The position numbers and the translations under genes were made by a program. Source: Kappaphycus alvarezii (taxonomy: Eukaryota > Rhodophyta > Florideophyceae > Gigartinales > Solieriaceae). Taken from it: a DNA stretch of 64,000 nt. Positions 34,166 through 46,659 of this stretch are shown in pieces (position 1 is the stretch's first letter; each line of letters opens with the position of its first letter). Location: the NCBI GenBank assembly GCA_002205965.3, contig NADL03000596.1, positions 930,001 to 994,000 of the forward strand, in the 5' to 3' direction. The notes below the pieces were generated by a model. The model made no database searches, was not told the origin of the DNA, and saw only the letters and a list, made by a program, of their open reading frames with translations.

Positions 34166-34700
34166 ATGGTTCCCAAATGGGCTGGCGATTTCAAAATTTT
34201 CGACTGCGACTGCCGACAATGTTCGAGCACCGCACTGCCCCAATACTATTGCAACATGCTGACTACTTTCTATTTACCTTGGCGGGGATTAACGTTCACA
34301 ACCTCGATACCTTCAATCTTATGCCTCACCTGTCGTATGTACAGACGAAAATAAGACTCATTCAATAGAATTCAGATCTATCGGCAGCGTACGCTACTTT
34401 AACCTTGCATGAAAATCCCCCGCATCGTTCTGCGGACGCGCTATTTCCGTGTATTTCCCATACTGATGATCACCGTTTGGAGCGTCGACAACTTCCATAA
34501 TCGTGCGATGCTCTACTCTTGCTTGAACTCCTCCGCATCGTTCTATGGACATGCCGTCTTTCCGTGGTATCACCCACGGATGGTCAACGTTCAGAACATC
34601 GAAAACATATATATCCCTTCAAAATTCAGCCTAATCTGTCGTCTGTACAGACGAAAAAGAGAAGTAATTAATCAAGTTCTGATCTATTGGTACGTCCGAA
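34166..34700 (+). repeat. Degenerate duplicated segment with Cys-rich coding remnant
   Basis: 34166-34354 encodes CDCRQCSSTALPQYYC, then PWRGLTF and LTCRMYRRK. 34409-34744 ends in a related PW...LICRLYRRKR. The DNA around TCGT(C/A)TGTACAGACGAAAA is shared by both. This is an old tandem duplication, and the protein family is unknown. CGTCTGTACAGACG at the end of the second copy is a perfect 14-bp palindrome. Confidence 0.35.
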
Positions 34701-34955
34701 GCTCGACACTTGCCCATATTCTGCATGCCTCCACTAGTCTGTAAGTCGACGTTGAATTGCTAATGGTGGTGATTGCATCCATGCGGGTTGACTGATGTTG
34801 TTGTGCGATACGTTGAAAGGAAGTAAGGAAGGTTACAAGTTGCGCGTGCTTCAACATGTCATTGATGTATGAAACTGACATTGAGTGTGCCGTGCATAGC
34901 AAAACAAGGCAGGCAACCTGTGTGGTCACTGAGAACTGCAGCCATTGTACTCCAC

Positions 34956-34971
34956 CCCTTCGTACGAAGGG
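34956..34971. repeat. Perfect 16-bp palindrome centred on GTAC
   Basis: CCCTTCGTACGAAGGG. CCAC and GTGG flank it slightly out of register, so the stem could be longer with a bulge. Confidence 0.92.
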
Positions 34972-35249
34972 TGGTGACATTTCTGAGCATTTGACAAGAG
35001 AAATTCCACTAATTTTTGCTATATTATGTAATGAATTTAACAATAACATAGATTTCGTTCCCAACGCTACAGATGGGGAGTGGACTTTTTGTATGCAGGT
35101 ATATTGCGTTCTAATATAGAGAGAGATTACGCGATGCTTCAATATGCAATTCTTTTCGATACTTATGCTGGGGAATAAGCGACTTTGATTCTTTGTGTAG
35201 TGCATAGGTTCTTCATGCAAAAGATGTTGTGCCTTGCGGTCTTATTATG

Positions 35250-37100
35250 AAGAGTAAACAAATCATTCATTTAGTTCCTAAGACAGTCCTGATATATACC
35301 AGTCACCTTTAAACGTAATGTACGTTTTTATTATCAGTTTGTGACTAGAACTAACGATTTCACTGCTCAGAACTTATTAGAACGGAACGTGTGTGAATTA
35401 AAGGAAACATAGTACATAGGAGTAATTGTTGACAGAAGTTTGTTACAAACGAAAAACAAAGGCTGCGCATGTGTAATTCTCCATCTTTTATATCTTAGAG
35501 TTGAGAACTTCCCCGCACAGTGAATGTTATCAGAAAAAACATGCGTGTACGGATATATTGATTATCCGCCTTGTGCAATGTTTTCTGCTGGGACCGCGTT
35601 ACAGAGGTATTGTATACAGGTTTCATTTTGAAATTGGGTGGACTTACTCGCAGAGTACTGATATTTCAAAAGTACTGCGCTCATTACACTAACGGACTGT
35701 TTTGGCCCGTGCACGGTACCGTGCACGGCCAATAAAACATATTGATTTCTTTTTGACTCATTATTTCAAAAAATGATCTTTATGCGCGCTTTATATTATC
35801 CGAGAATACAAAGTGTCTTCGTAGTGTGATTGAGGAGCTTCCAGCCTGAATTTACTTTACACTGTTAAAATGAAAGTATTGCAGTAGTAAGTCTTGCCTG
35901 TACACTTATTATCAATCCGTCAGTAGTGATGCCACCGCCAATAATGAGAATTTCTTTTGACAGCTTTCCCTTAAACTCAACCCAACTGTTTCAGCCAGCT
36001 TGGAAAGGTATGTAGACACAGACTCTCCACACGACAGCACAGAATTGGGCAAAATAAAGGAACAAAGGGGTTTGAACTGACCAGCACGAAACAGTGCATG
36101 ATCCAAGTGAGGCATGCCGGTTTTTTTATTTGTAAACGAAAGTCATCGAAGATTCAAGGCAACAGACAGAGCAGCAACATTTGAGATTTCATTTTTGACC
36201 ATCTCGATAGGGGACGGGGCAGGGCAATTGATTCTGCAGGTTTGGAAGTATGCGGTTTATAGTGCTGTTCCATTCGGTCGGTTCCACCGTTTGTACTACT
36301 AAAGGCCATCACCCCGCTCTCAAAATTGAATGCTTGACTGCGTACGTATGAAAAGAATAAAAATACCGCATTTTAAAGAAATTTTGAGGTAAAATACATC
36401 TAACGAGTTTTATTGTTCTGAGCGCTAGTTCTTATCTATGTTGAATAGGCGGAAGGGCAACATGTAAAAGTTACAGCTTTTGTGAGACAGAATACAATTA
36501 AATGATTACACCGCTTCATATCTGAAAATAAAAGAGGAAGTCGGTGGCATTTTGAACCTTTTACTCGAATTGAGAAGATCACTAGGCGATCAGCCTGACA
36601 GTTTACCAATTTTCTGAAATAGACTTCAATATTTGGCTTTCAGCAGTACGGAGCCCTGTAAGCACTACCTCTAACCTAGTTTACCTCCATCTTGGTGTAT
36701 ATTACTGGAGGTGCTTGCCCGCTGTGTTTTGCTTTTGGCCTTCTCCTGTAACCGCCAAAATATGTGGTCAATTTTATCAAAAATGTATGTATGAAATGCA
36801 GCACAGTACATTAAACTGTTGTTTGTGCAGTAGTGGTTCTGCGCCGCAACTATACAATAGGTCCCAAAGCCATTTATTGGATATTTCACACAATAGTAGT
36901 CTATATGCGAAAGATGAGAACATCCCGAAAAAGACCTCTTTAAAAGGCCATCATACCGCCGAGTACTACAGAAGCAGAGTCTGCAGAGACCTGATTTGAT
37001 TAAATTTTAAAAATCTAACATTGTTGGGTCACTGATTCAAGTGCAGTTATCAAATGAAAATGCAGTACTCATTTAATTGAGTAAATGCTACAGCGCTGTA
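35250..37100. other. Non-coding tract, no supported gene
   Basis: Only short ORFs without recognisable motifs occur, apart from the 22-bp palindrome at 35707. Confidence 0.4.
35707..35728. repeat. Perfect 22-bp palindrome centred on GTAC
   Basis: CCGTGCACGGT is followed by its exact complement. It is GC-rich within an AT-rich stretch, and loopless. Confidence 0.95.
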
Positions 37101-37129
37101 CCATACCTTACATTGCTATATACAAAAAT

Positions 37130-38230
37130 TCGTGCCATGCAAGCAGAACGTGACAAATATCCACTTGACTGGCGCCCAACGCGCAAACTTGATGAGCTAC
37201 GGAACTGGACGTCCATTCTTGCTCTCCGCTTGCGGCGATAATTTTCCTGTACCTTCCTTCGTTTCTCGGCTGTCGACACCCCAATGCAAAGGCGGTTGCG
37301 CATGCGGCAATAAAAATCAAGATTGTCAATCCTCAAAGGATGCATGCGAACGTGCATGTTTGTCAAAGCGACGCAAACCTTAAAACACTGTATTGTAACT
37401 AGATTACCCCACCTCCACTTCGATGAAAGTACAGTCCACAGTCCGCAAAATCGTCCGAAATAATTCTCGACCAAGACTCGATCCGAGGAGATGCTGTCGT
37501 TGCGATATTGCTCAGTCCTTGTTAGAAATCCATTCTGCGGCTTTTTTTTGCCAGCCTTCCTTGCACAAATTCCGAAATCCCTGATACCCCTTGTCCACTA
37601 AAACGACCCATGAACAAGGATACTCTGCCGATAACTCCCCACTGTCTTCCTTACCTTGCTCTCGTCTCGTCTTTTCCAAAATTTCGGCGTGAAACTGGCG
37701 GTTGTCTTGAAATATAGTTATAACGGCTATAGAACCTGGATAGTGCTGCAAATAACCAAGCGCAAGCCCATTCGGCAATACTGGCACCTCTGTCTTGTAC
37801 CCGTAAAGTTTATGCTTTCCGCTGAAATAAACTTTTCCCTCCTGCATAGAACCGCTCGGCCTACATACCTGCTGAAACATCACATCGGTTGCATATCTCG
37901 CGTAGCTGTAATTTTCGAAAAGCGTCTTTTCGTTCCGCAATTTTTCCATAGATTACTGCGCACCATCAGCAACAACTGCTGCCTCAAAAATAAATTTGCT
38001 TACCATGCGAACGAACTTATTGACCATTGCCTCGAATGATGGCCCTTCCTGTCCAAAAACACGATCCAGAAAATCCCATTGGCCTCCATTCTTTGCAACA
38101 GCCATCATCATGAAGAAAAAATCCTTGCCACTCACATCACTTTTTTTCTCCTATCCCAGTATTTTAGTGCGTTGAAACATAGTCGGAAAAAAGGCCCCAT
38201 ATTTATTCAAGTTCGGGAGGGTTAAAATTA
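37130..38230 (-). pseudogene. DDE_Tnp_4-type transposase, disrupted
   Basis: The minus strand encodes three consecutive parts of one enzyme. 38135-37953, extended upstream in frame to ~38225, has the N-terminal part (FFFMMMAVAKNGGQWDFLDR). 37949-37512 has the catalytic part: YATDVMFQQVCRPSGSMQEG with the first Asp, YFSGKHKLYGYKTEVPVLPNG, and VVLVDKGYQG with the second Asp. 37474-37088, in another frame, has VENYFGRFCGLW carrying the Glu region, then CVALTNMHVRMHPLR and a basic tail. A stop at 37950-37952, others upstream and a frameshift near 37500 inactivate it. It would have excised and inserted a DNA transposon. Terminal inverted repeats were not identified. Confidence 0.8.
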
Positions 38231-38883
38231 GTCATCTTTAGCACTGCCTCGCTTACCTCCACCTCATGGAAGTGATCGAAATGGGGCATTCCATGTCTAC
38301 TTCTTCGTCAGAGTCCTGCCGTCCGTCACACCTGTAGCAGTTGAAGTCCGCTTCCCGCTCTACAGCTGCTTCGGCAAGGAGCCGGAGCCCGTTGGGGCTA
38401 CGTTAATTGAAAATGGAGAAGGGGAAGGGGGCGGCGATGCAGTTTGGGTTGTCTGGTCGGATGGGTGCTGCATATTGCAGCTGTTGGATGAAAGATCAGG
38501 AAAGCTGGGGTTTGTGTTCTGATGTGATACATCTGGATGAATGGTACTTTTATTGCGAAGGAGACCGGGTAAAGCATTGAACAGACTGTCTTTACAAAAA
38601 CGAGGCGGTCTTTTTTATCCCACCTTTTTTGCTTCGAAATGTTCAAATCGCCCCCAAAAGTCGCGCATTCTATCGTCTCGGGTACAAACTTAATAAAAGT
38701 TATGAATTGGTTTGTTCGCAATTGTATGCTGAATGATGGAACATACTATTAAAACAGTCACTTCGCTGCAATATTAGCAGGTCTTCGGGAGATTCCAATG
38801 TAATTTCGATCTTTAACTAATGTCCAAAAAATAAAAGCCCAGTTTCACAATTCAGGACGGTACAGTATATGATACAGTACGGT

Positions 38884-38909
38884 ACTCAGTGCACTGTACA
38901 GCACTGAGT
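38884..38909. repeat. Palindrome with 9-nt arms around ACTGTACA
   Basis: ACTCAGTGC and GCACTGAGT enclose an 8-nt loop that contains TGTACA. A CTGTACAG word spans 38894-38901. Confidence 0.88.
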
Positions 38910-40250
38910 TTTAGAGTGGTTGAATGTTTAATAAAATACCGCGTCCAGTATCAGATAATGTATATTCAGGCCTGTTTCCGTCTTGTTCGGACAGCATGAG
39001 TTGGTCCAGCCTGTTTTACTACCATTTATGAGGGAAAGAAAATCCCATAAAATGACGGTCTGCGATGGGTCCAAATTAGGTCCGCTTAGTAAGCCGTATG
39101 AAGCGTAGGACCGAAATTCCGGTCCTGGTCCAGTCCTGATGAAGTTCCAAAAACCTTCAACCGAAACCCATATTTTTTGGTTCCAAAAGGCTCGCGGAGG
39201 GATTTATCCGCCCAGTTCGAGCCCTGATGCTTTTCAGTGAGGGCTTCTTTTCGTGAAATAAGGCCATAGTATAACTTTTTCAGGCAAACGCCTTCCAGCA
39301 TGGCCGAACCATTAACCCAATAGATTACTGTAATTGTTACAGTATACTGGGGGGGAGATAACCTTTAAATCAAATAATGTGAATTGGGGACGGAGACTAT
39401 CGGGCTAAGTCGTAGGCAGTATTACTGTGAGCTGTCGCTAGTGATACAAACTTTTTGATGATTCCTTATAACAGCCATGTATCGGAGGACGAACGATGAG
39501 AGACCTGTACGCAGGGGATTAAACTCAGAATGATGTTGTTTTACACGCCTCTCAGCCATAAAGTTGGAAAGGTCCTGGAGAGACCTAGGCCCACATTTTA
39601 CAATCTGCCCATGGATGTCGATGGCGTGGGGATGAGTTCTCAGCCTTCTTGATCGCAAACCGCAGAATAGTATATCCCTTTCTTATTCTCGGCACGGTCA
39701 ATAGTAGAAGCACCATTTTCGGCTAAGTTGCGGTATGCAGTGAAGTACAAAACGATCTAGACTGTAAAGCATCAGCAAATTTTTCTGAAGTGACTTCGTA
39801 GTGTTGCACACACACATACCAGTTATAAAATAATGGCAAGGTATTCCAGTCAGAATAACAGGAACTATGCCTTGAAATATGAGTATTGTCTTGCAAAAAG
39901 GGCTCGTAATGGCGCCAGAGCAGCAAGCAAACAGCTTCTTCGACAGCGTAGCATCCATTAAAGATCAGCAGGAATGCATGGATATTATTATAATATTAAT
40001 TGAGTACAAAATGCTACTGTTTTCATTAGAATTATAGTTTATGGTGGCCTAGTTTTACACTTGTAGAGTATACAAAGTGCAGATGGGCTACAAAAATTCT
40101 ATATAAGGGCATGCGTACCGAACAGCGGAGCAAGTCAAAGACGAGAATCATAAGCCATCAGACAGAAGAAGTAACCACTTGTTCTTGCCGCGATAAGGGG
40201 AATCCAAACCGTCAAGCACAACGATCAGTAGTTGTGTCAGACATTATAAG
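38910..40250. other. Non-coding tract up to the LTR element
   Basis: Short ORFs only. ATAAG at 40246-40250 is a possible target-site duplication of the following retrotransposon (GTAAG after its other end, one mismatch). Confidence 0.4.
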
Positions 40251-41027
40251 TGTAGTGCAATAGCACTTTGAATGATATAGAGGTTACAATAACCCGAACT
40301 AGTGCTCGAAATTCGAACTGTGTTTGTTGGCACGTGCCACCTGTTGTGTTAGCACTCTTACCGTGACTGTTTACAGTAGACTGACCCCACTGGGCCGAGT
40401 AGTGGTCCACTAACTGACCCTGATAATTATTTGTTGCTAACAAGCTATTAGAGCGACACGTGTCCTACCTAGTAACTGGAGAGCTCGCCTAACGAGCTCA
40501 CTTCTAACTTAGTATTTATTACTTGGCCTGAGTGCCACCACTAGTAAGCAAGGTACCGGAGGTACCGTCTTCTTCACCGTTGTTCGGTTTTGGCTCTAGT
40601 TGTTGCTCCTACAACGTCACGCTCCTGTTAGTTCAGGCTCCCGTGCTTGCAGCTATAGTAGCAGCTATCCCCTTCGGCCCCTGAACGCCAGCTTGGCTTA
40701 GTAGCCTGTTCATTGCTGTCAGGTTTGTACCTTTTTGGTGTGTTTGTCCCTATAGGGAGGACGAGTATCCCTTGTGTCCTGTTGCGCCGAGGACGAGTAT
40801 CGGTGGCTCTTGCCCTTTGTGGTATCTTACGTAGAAGGCGTATCAACTCTTTTTGCCCATTCTTTCCCGTTGCTTGTCAAAGCCTCTACCACTGGAGTTC
40901 CTAGAACTCTCGAGCTACTACCCTGCAGAGGGAGTGAAGAGAAAGCGGCGTCGAACACCGAGTAGTCATTGCCTTACGCAATAGGGAGCGTTACCTTTCT
41001 AGGTCGAGTTTGGTGCATTGCACTACA
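40251..41027 (+). repeat. 5' LTR
   Basis: It begins TGTAGTGCAAT and ends ATTGCACTACA, an 11-bp terminal inverted repeat. It is the same length as the 3' LTR. Differences include C/T at the GTG(C/T)TCGAA site, and changes near 40400-40435, 40653 and 41000-41011. An internal stem GAGCTCG/CGAGCTC lies at 40491-40509, and AGGACGAGTATC occurs twice near 40757-40801. The LTR would carry the promoter and polyadenylation signals of the element. Confidence 0.97.
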
Positions 41028-41032
41028 AAATT

Positions 41033-41047
41033 TGGTCTCCCGACCTA
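41033..41047 (+). other. Primer-binding site candidate
   Basis: TGGTCTCCCGACCTA lies five bases after the 5' LTR. It starts with TGG, the complement of a tRNA 3' CCA end, and the rest would pair with an acceptor stem and T-arm. The matching host tRNA was not identified. Confidence 0.65.
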
Positions 41048-41188
41048 GAACCGATTTGGTCGTTGATCTACGTCAAGTTGGCCATTGGCCTTTGTGTTCG
41101 TGTTTCATTGGAAACATTCCTTGGTTTTTGAAACCACCATTGTTAAGAGGTATTATACCCACTGTGAATAAAATCGAACATTTCGACA

Positions 41189-42550
41189 ATGTCGACTCAA
41201 AGAGTCACCCCTTCAGGATCCATATCCTCTGCTAGAGGAAAGATCGCTCCTAGAGCTAGCTCAGCTCGCGGAACAAGAGACGCTGTTGAAACGTCCGTGC
41301 CAAAACTTTCTGTAATAAAAAGATATCATGATCAGTACAGTGCACGAAGAATTGAAGGAAACAATCACTGTTGAAGTGAACCGGCTACAAGAGGCTGTAG
41401 CCCAATTTAAGGAAGAAACCTTAGAAAAGGTTAGCCATTTAGAGATTCGTATCTCATTGCTTGAAGAAGGCTCACCTGAGTCCCAAGGAATATTAGATTC
41501 TTTTAAGAATGACGTTTCCGTTATCCGAACGGATGTGAACCAAGCCGTTGAGGGCATTACAAAAGTGAAGAGTCATAATGATGACATGTTTGATCGTGTA
41601 GCCAGGAGGCTATCCAAAATTGAGGACGCAAGTCCCGACGTTACCGTAGTTCCTACAACAATAGTTCAAGAAGTTGGTACTCCCAACCGTGATTCAGATC
41701 CTCAAGGATCGCAACAACAAAAGTCTCACAAGGAGACAAGGAAAGAAAAGAACTCCAAGAATTCTCGCAAAAGTTCTCGTAAGAACAGGAGAAAGATCTC
41801 TAGAAAGAACAAGTACGGTGATCCCTCGGATCCCGACTGACTGACGGTTCAAACCGTTGTGGTAATGTACACTCTTCACAAGAGTTAATGACGATGTTTG
41901 TCGACGGTCTTGATAAAGACCACTACCTCCATTGTTGCGAGGTATCGCGACTTGCATAGGAAGATTTCCTTTTTGGAACTTGTTGACATCGCCCAAGCGG
42001 AGGGCGATGCTGTAAGAGCAAGGGCTCACTCACAAACCCGAAGGGTATCTTTTGATAGGGTGGCTAAACCATCCACGACAAAGAGGGTGTCCTCGCCCCC
42101 ATCAAAGACACTTCACCCGAGGTGGGGTGCCAACAAGGGTTCTTTAAACCTTTTGCAGTCTTCTATGGACTAAGGAGAGTCCCAATCTTCAGGCCCTTAT
42201 GGCCAACACCATGAGGGGATACATCTCTTACAAGAGGGGGCATATGAAGTCCCTTCCTATTCGGAAGAACCTAGTGTCTCACAAGAGACAATTGCACCAT
42301 CGATACTAGTCGAACCAGCATTAGCCTTGGAAGGCTCATCAAGGGTCCAAAGACTTCCGGCTCTTCCTTATCAGGACCATCGAACCAGGCATAACCGCCC
42401 AGGATGGGTCCAGAGACCCCCTTATCAACGGCCTCATCAGGCCCAGAAAAGACATAGCATCATTTGCCATGAGTGTTACAAGCATGGACATGTGTCCACA
42501 GATTGTGTACATCCTATGAAGGATATGGAAACAGTTCTGAAGAACTAAGA
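41189..42550 (+). pseudogene. gag-like region with CCHC zinc knuckle (frameshifted)
   Basis: Four frames form a broken gag. 41189-41374 is a Ser/Arg-rich start. 41328-41840 is a coiled-coil-like segment rich in E, K and V (LKETITVEVNRLQEAVAQFK) with a very basic end. 41898-42173 is further gag. 42327-42548 ends in CHECYKHGHVSTDC, a CX2CX4HX4C knuckle that binds RNA in retroelement nucleocapsids. The two frame changes and several stops make it non-functional. I do not see a clear capsid major homology region. Confidence 0.7.
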
Positions 42551-42769
42551 AGCATTATCTCCAATGGAGAAGTCCAATATGCCCAGCACGAGTTATAAGA
42601 AAGTTCGCCAATTTTTGGCCCAACAAGCAACCGGCACACCTGCAAGCAGGTCCGTGTCGGAAAGTTACAAGAAGGCTCAAGCCAATGTAGTTCAAGGGGA
42701 GCCGACTCTCCAATCCAGTTCATTAGAGCCCAGTCCAGTGGTCATGACGACCCAGTCGAAAAACTAGAA

Positions 42770-43365
42770 GTGGGAGTTCCCCATGAGGGAAGACAAAAGG
42801 CCATGCCTCACTCTGGGGTGTCGCCACCCTGCTCCCATGACCAGTTATTGGCATTAGATGTTCAAGAGAACACTGATCAAGGCCTTATGGAAGGCAAAAT
42901 TGTACAAGAATCTGATAAGATTATTACTGTAGTGAATAGGGTTACTACCCAGTTGATACTTAAGAGGCCTTGGGTCCGTTACACAGATCCTAAACATCCG
43001 GATCGTATTTTCGTTCTCGCTAAGAGAAACTACAAGGTCTATGTAGACATTGGAATTACATTAGCCCTCATGAGGAGAGCTTTAGCGGTATTAGACACTG
43101 GCGCCGGACCAAACTTCATAAGAAGAAGTGAACTACCCAAGGATTTGGAACAAATATTCGCTCTGGTCCGTTACCGGACATCTGCGATGCGAACAATAAC
43201 CCACTCTCGATGAGAGGTACGATCAAGTTGCCTGTTAGGCTTGGAAAACGTTTGGTGTTCGTGGACTTCATAGTCTGTGACAGACTTGCAGCACCAGTCA
43301 TTCTTGGTGCAGACTATTGCGACATATTTGTCGAAGCAATCAGACCGAGACTTAGGAAAGTTTAG
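42770..43365 (+). pseudogene. Retropepsin-like aspartic protease region
   Basis: The ORF 42770-43213 carries ALAVLDTGAGPNFI with the catalytic DTG at about 43094-43102. In another frame the following ~50 codons contain VILGADYCDIF, the second strand and ILG motif typical of retropepsins. A frameshift near 43195 separates them. It would have processed the polyprotein. Confidence 0.75.
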
Positions 43366-43989
43366 CTTGATGACGGTTCATCCGTCCCCATTACAAGGAG
43401 ACCTTTGAAAAAGGCAGGTTTTAATTTCCCAGTTCCAGAAGAACAGGAAGCCGGATCGCAAAAGCGAATTACGAACAAGGTGAGTTGAGCACAATCGTTC
43501 ATGATTCCCCCGGAATCACAAATGGTGATACAAGCTACCTCTGATAGGTATGGATGTTGGTTGTCCAACCCTCTTCGAAGTTATATGAACTTCACGGTCT
43601 ATCCGTGACGAACGGAGTTGTCCAGGTCGAGAAGGACCGCCCTTTCAAGTTGCTTATAGCATACTTTGCCGAGTATCCCAAACGGATATGTAAGAACCAA
43701 GTGGTTGCTACCACGCTTCCACATCCGACGGCCGTGATCTAAAGTCCCATAATGACAGGTGAAGTGGTAGGAATCGTAGAGACCTACCACGATGAGGACT
43801 CATCAGAGTCATTGCTACTTGCAGAAGCAACACCCCTAAGTACCATGAAGGTACCGGAAGATACTTCCCTTAAGGAAGTCACAGTAACGGAGAACCCTGA
43901 AGATTCCAAGAAAAGATAAGCTACAAAAGCTGTATCAGATGGCAGTCAACTATTAGGAGTTGATGACCTTGACTTAAGTCATATTCCAG

Positions 43990-44720
43990 TTGCTCTTCGA
44001 GAGCAGTTTCGAAAATTTGAGGAAGTATTCCTCAATGTGGGATGGTTCCCTAGGGGAAATTAAGACTACGACACATCGTATTGACCTCGTCCCAGGGACC
44101 CGACCTATTGCTCAAGCACCATATCGCGCAGGCCACAAGGCCAGAGAAGTTGAAGGACAAAGGTCCAAAAGATGCTCAAAGCCGGGATCATCGAGCCGGC
44201 ACAGTCAGAATGGGCTTCGCCCGTGTTACTGGTTCCAAAACAGATGGTTCCATGCGATTTTGTATCGACTACCGAAAACTGAATGCAGTTACAATTAAGG
44301 ATACTTATCCTATACCTCGTATGGACGAGTGTATTGACTCTTAGGAGAGGCTAAAGTGTTCACAGCATTAGATGCTAATTGGGGGTATTGGCAAATACCT
44401 GTCGCTCCCGAAGATCGAGACAAGACGGCATTTTCATGCCATAGTGGATTATACCGTTTTAAACGGATGCCCTTTGGTTTAACCAATGCGCCAGCCACGC
44501 TCCAACGTGCTCTTGACATATTATTGTCACCTTACAAGTGGACATCATGCTTGTGTACCTAGATGATGTCATCATCTTTTCCCGTACCGAGGAAGAACAT
44601 ATCCAACATGTGGATAAGGTATTGCAGACCCTACAAAGGGCAGGGATTACCTCAAGTTGAGGAAATGTGAGTTCTTCACAGATAAGATCAAATATCTTGG
44701 TCAAGTCAGTAAGCCAGGAA
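43990..44720 (+). pseudogene. Reverse transcriptase domain (Ty3/gypsy), broken
   Basis: Successive frames show the expected order: a linker with [13 protein letters not shown], then [19 protein letters not shown] (finger/palm), FTALDANWGYWQI (motif A), RMPFGLTNAPAT (motif B), and [10 protein letters not shown] with the catalytic YLDD at 44556-44567. A TAG at 44342-44344 and frameshifts near 44200, 44540 and 44655 disrupt it. The preceding 43554-43742 encodes the conserved linker between protease and RT. Confidence 0.88.
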
Positions 44721-44789
44721 GGCTAGAGATCGATGAGTCCGTCTAACGGCCTTACTGGAGGCAAAGATGCCAAGGACTCAGACTCAGCT

Positions 44790-45400
44790 AAGAAGTTTTT
44801 CGGGGTTGTACAACGTCTACAGACGATTTATCAAGGATTTTACGCGTATTGCGCATCCTTTGACAAACCCTTAGGAAAGAGAGCCAGTTAACTTACGAAC
44901 TTTTGGTCCCATTGAGGAACAAGCGTTCCATGAATTGAAAGATGCGATTCTTTCGCCACCAGTATTGGTTTTGCCAAAGCCGGGACTTCCATACTTTGTT
45001 GATACAGATGCTTCTAAGTTACAGCTTGGAGCTGTGTTATTTCAAACTCACCCTGATGGTGAACGCAAACCATTAGGTTTATTTTCAAGGACCTTATTGG
45101 ACGCGAGACAAGATATTATGTAACAGAATTGGAATGCCTAACTGTAGTGTGGGCACTAGACCTATTGAGGCCTTATTTGATGATGGAAAAGTTCATTGTG
45201 AACACCGATCATGCATCATTAAGATGGTTAATGAACGTCAATGATCCTTCAGGACGTTTAACACGATGGCGCTTACGCCTCAGCGAATATGACTTTGAAG
45301 TCAAGTACAAGAAGGGTCGTGCTAACACCCAAGGGATGCACTCTCACGTCTTGAGACCGCAGGCGCTACGACTCTTGGAGTCAATGAAGATATTCTATGT
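44790..45400 (+). pseudogene. RNase H domain of the LTR element
   Basis: 44935-45123 contains FVDTDASKLQLGAVLFQ, the first catalytic strand with Asp. 45129-45497 continues with LTVVWALDLLRPYL (Glu position shifted into the previous frame), VNTDHASLRWLM and EYDFEVKYKKGRAN. A TAA at 45121-45123 splits the two. The layout is typical of gypsy RNase H just after RT. Confidence 0.82.
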
Positions 45401-45642
45401 TTCTTATGAGAAGAAACCCACTCATGCCTCCTATGTGAGGAGGATGATTCAGCGAGTCCCCTTGATGGAGACATCGACATCTACAGTGATACAGTAGATG
45501 AAGTACTCGCTCTGCAGAGCCCAACAGAACTTGAAGAGCTCGTGGCCATAATTCCTGAAGAGTTAGTACGTGAACAGGATTCGGATCCATTGTGTCAAGC
45601 TTTAAGAGCTAGGCTCGACAAGGAGAACAGATTCCCTTCTCC

Positions 45643-46650
45643 ATGGATGCGAAACCTTATGAAGGTTGTTTTTGTAGGACATCCTCAAACAGGATACAGA
45701 TAGTGATACCAAAGTCTTTGCAAGACAGAGTGTTACGAATAGGGCATTATGCCCAGACCTCAGGTCACAAAGGAGGGAGACGGATGTACAAGTCCTTATC
45801 GAAGTATTATTACTGGCCCTCCATGGCTTTAGATTGCTATGCCGTTGTGCTGCATTGTTCAACATGTGCCCGTAATCGGGTCAAGTTACGGAAGAACCGA
45901 ACGGAGCTGAAGCTCTTCCCACCATATGCTCCTTTGGAGTTTGTTGCGATAGATATTCTCGGATAATTGATCAAGACCAAACGTGGTCACCGCTACCTAT
46001 TGGCTACTTCCGATCGTTATTCGAAATTGGCTCGGACGGTGCCTCTGAAGAGGATCACTTCGGCTTTTATAGCCTTTGAATTCGTGCACCATTGGGTGTT
46101 TGTCTATGGGCCGCCGGCTAAGTTACTATCCGACAACGGAAAACAGTTCACTGCCAAATTCTTCCAGAACATTTCTCGGATCCTAGGGATCAGTCAAACG
46201 TTCACAACAACGTACCACGCACAGGCCAATGGCCAAGCCGAACGGTTCAACAGAACTATCATCGCTGCCTTGAGGCACTACGTTGCTGACCATCCACGGA
46301 TTGGGATCTGTTTACCGATGCGTTAACACACGCATACAACACACAAGTCCACAGGACTACGAAATTGTCCATTCGAGTTGGTGTTATCTCGAGCTCCAAA
46401 GAGCCTTGCGCTACAAGCCCAACCATCTTTGGAAGACTTTGGGTCTGAAAGACAGTACCACTTGAAGTGGCAATCATGGTTAAAGCGCCTTATGCGCACT
46501 GCAAACACCTCTTTACAAAAGGAACAAGCACGTTATAAACGTAACTTTAATGCGAGGCTTCGCAAGCCCAAATACGATATCCCAATCGGATCCTATGTGT
46601 TCCTCCGAAAGGAAACTTTGGCGATCAAAACCGCAAGCATAAGCTAGCAC
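45643..46650 (+). pseudogene. Integrase of the LTR element
   Basis: 45643-45966 holds the HHCC zinc domain (HYAQTSGHKGG ... HCSTCARNR) and the first catalytic Asp in FVAIDILG. A TAA at 45964-45966 is in frame, and the reading resumes directly. 45967-46326 holds the second Asp in LLSDNGKQF and the Glu in GQAERFNRT. After a further shift, 46378-46647 covers the C-terminal helical part and the start of the SH3-like domain (GSYVFLRKE). All three acidic residues survive, but the stops prevent a whole enzyme. Confidence 0.87.
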
Positions 46651-46659
46651 CGGTCGCTA

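Noticed and set aside
34684-35220. 178-codon minus ORF
   Set aside because: Its composition is unstructured, it contains a 16-bp palindrome, and no family or neighbour supports it. I leave it uncalled rather than name it.
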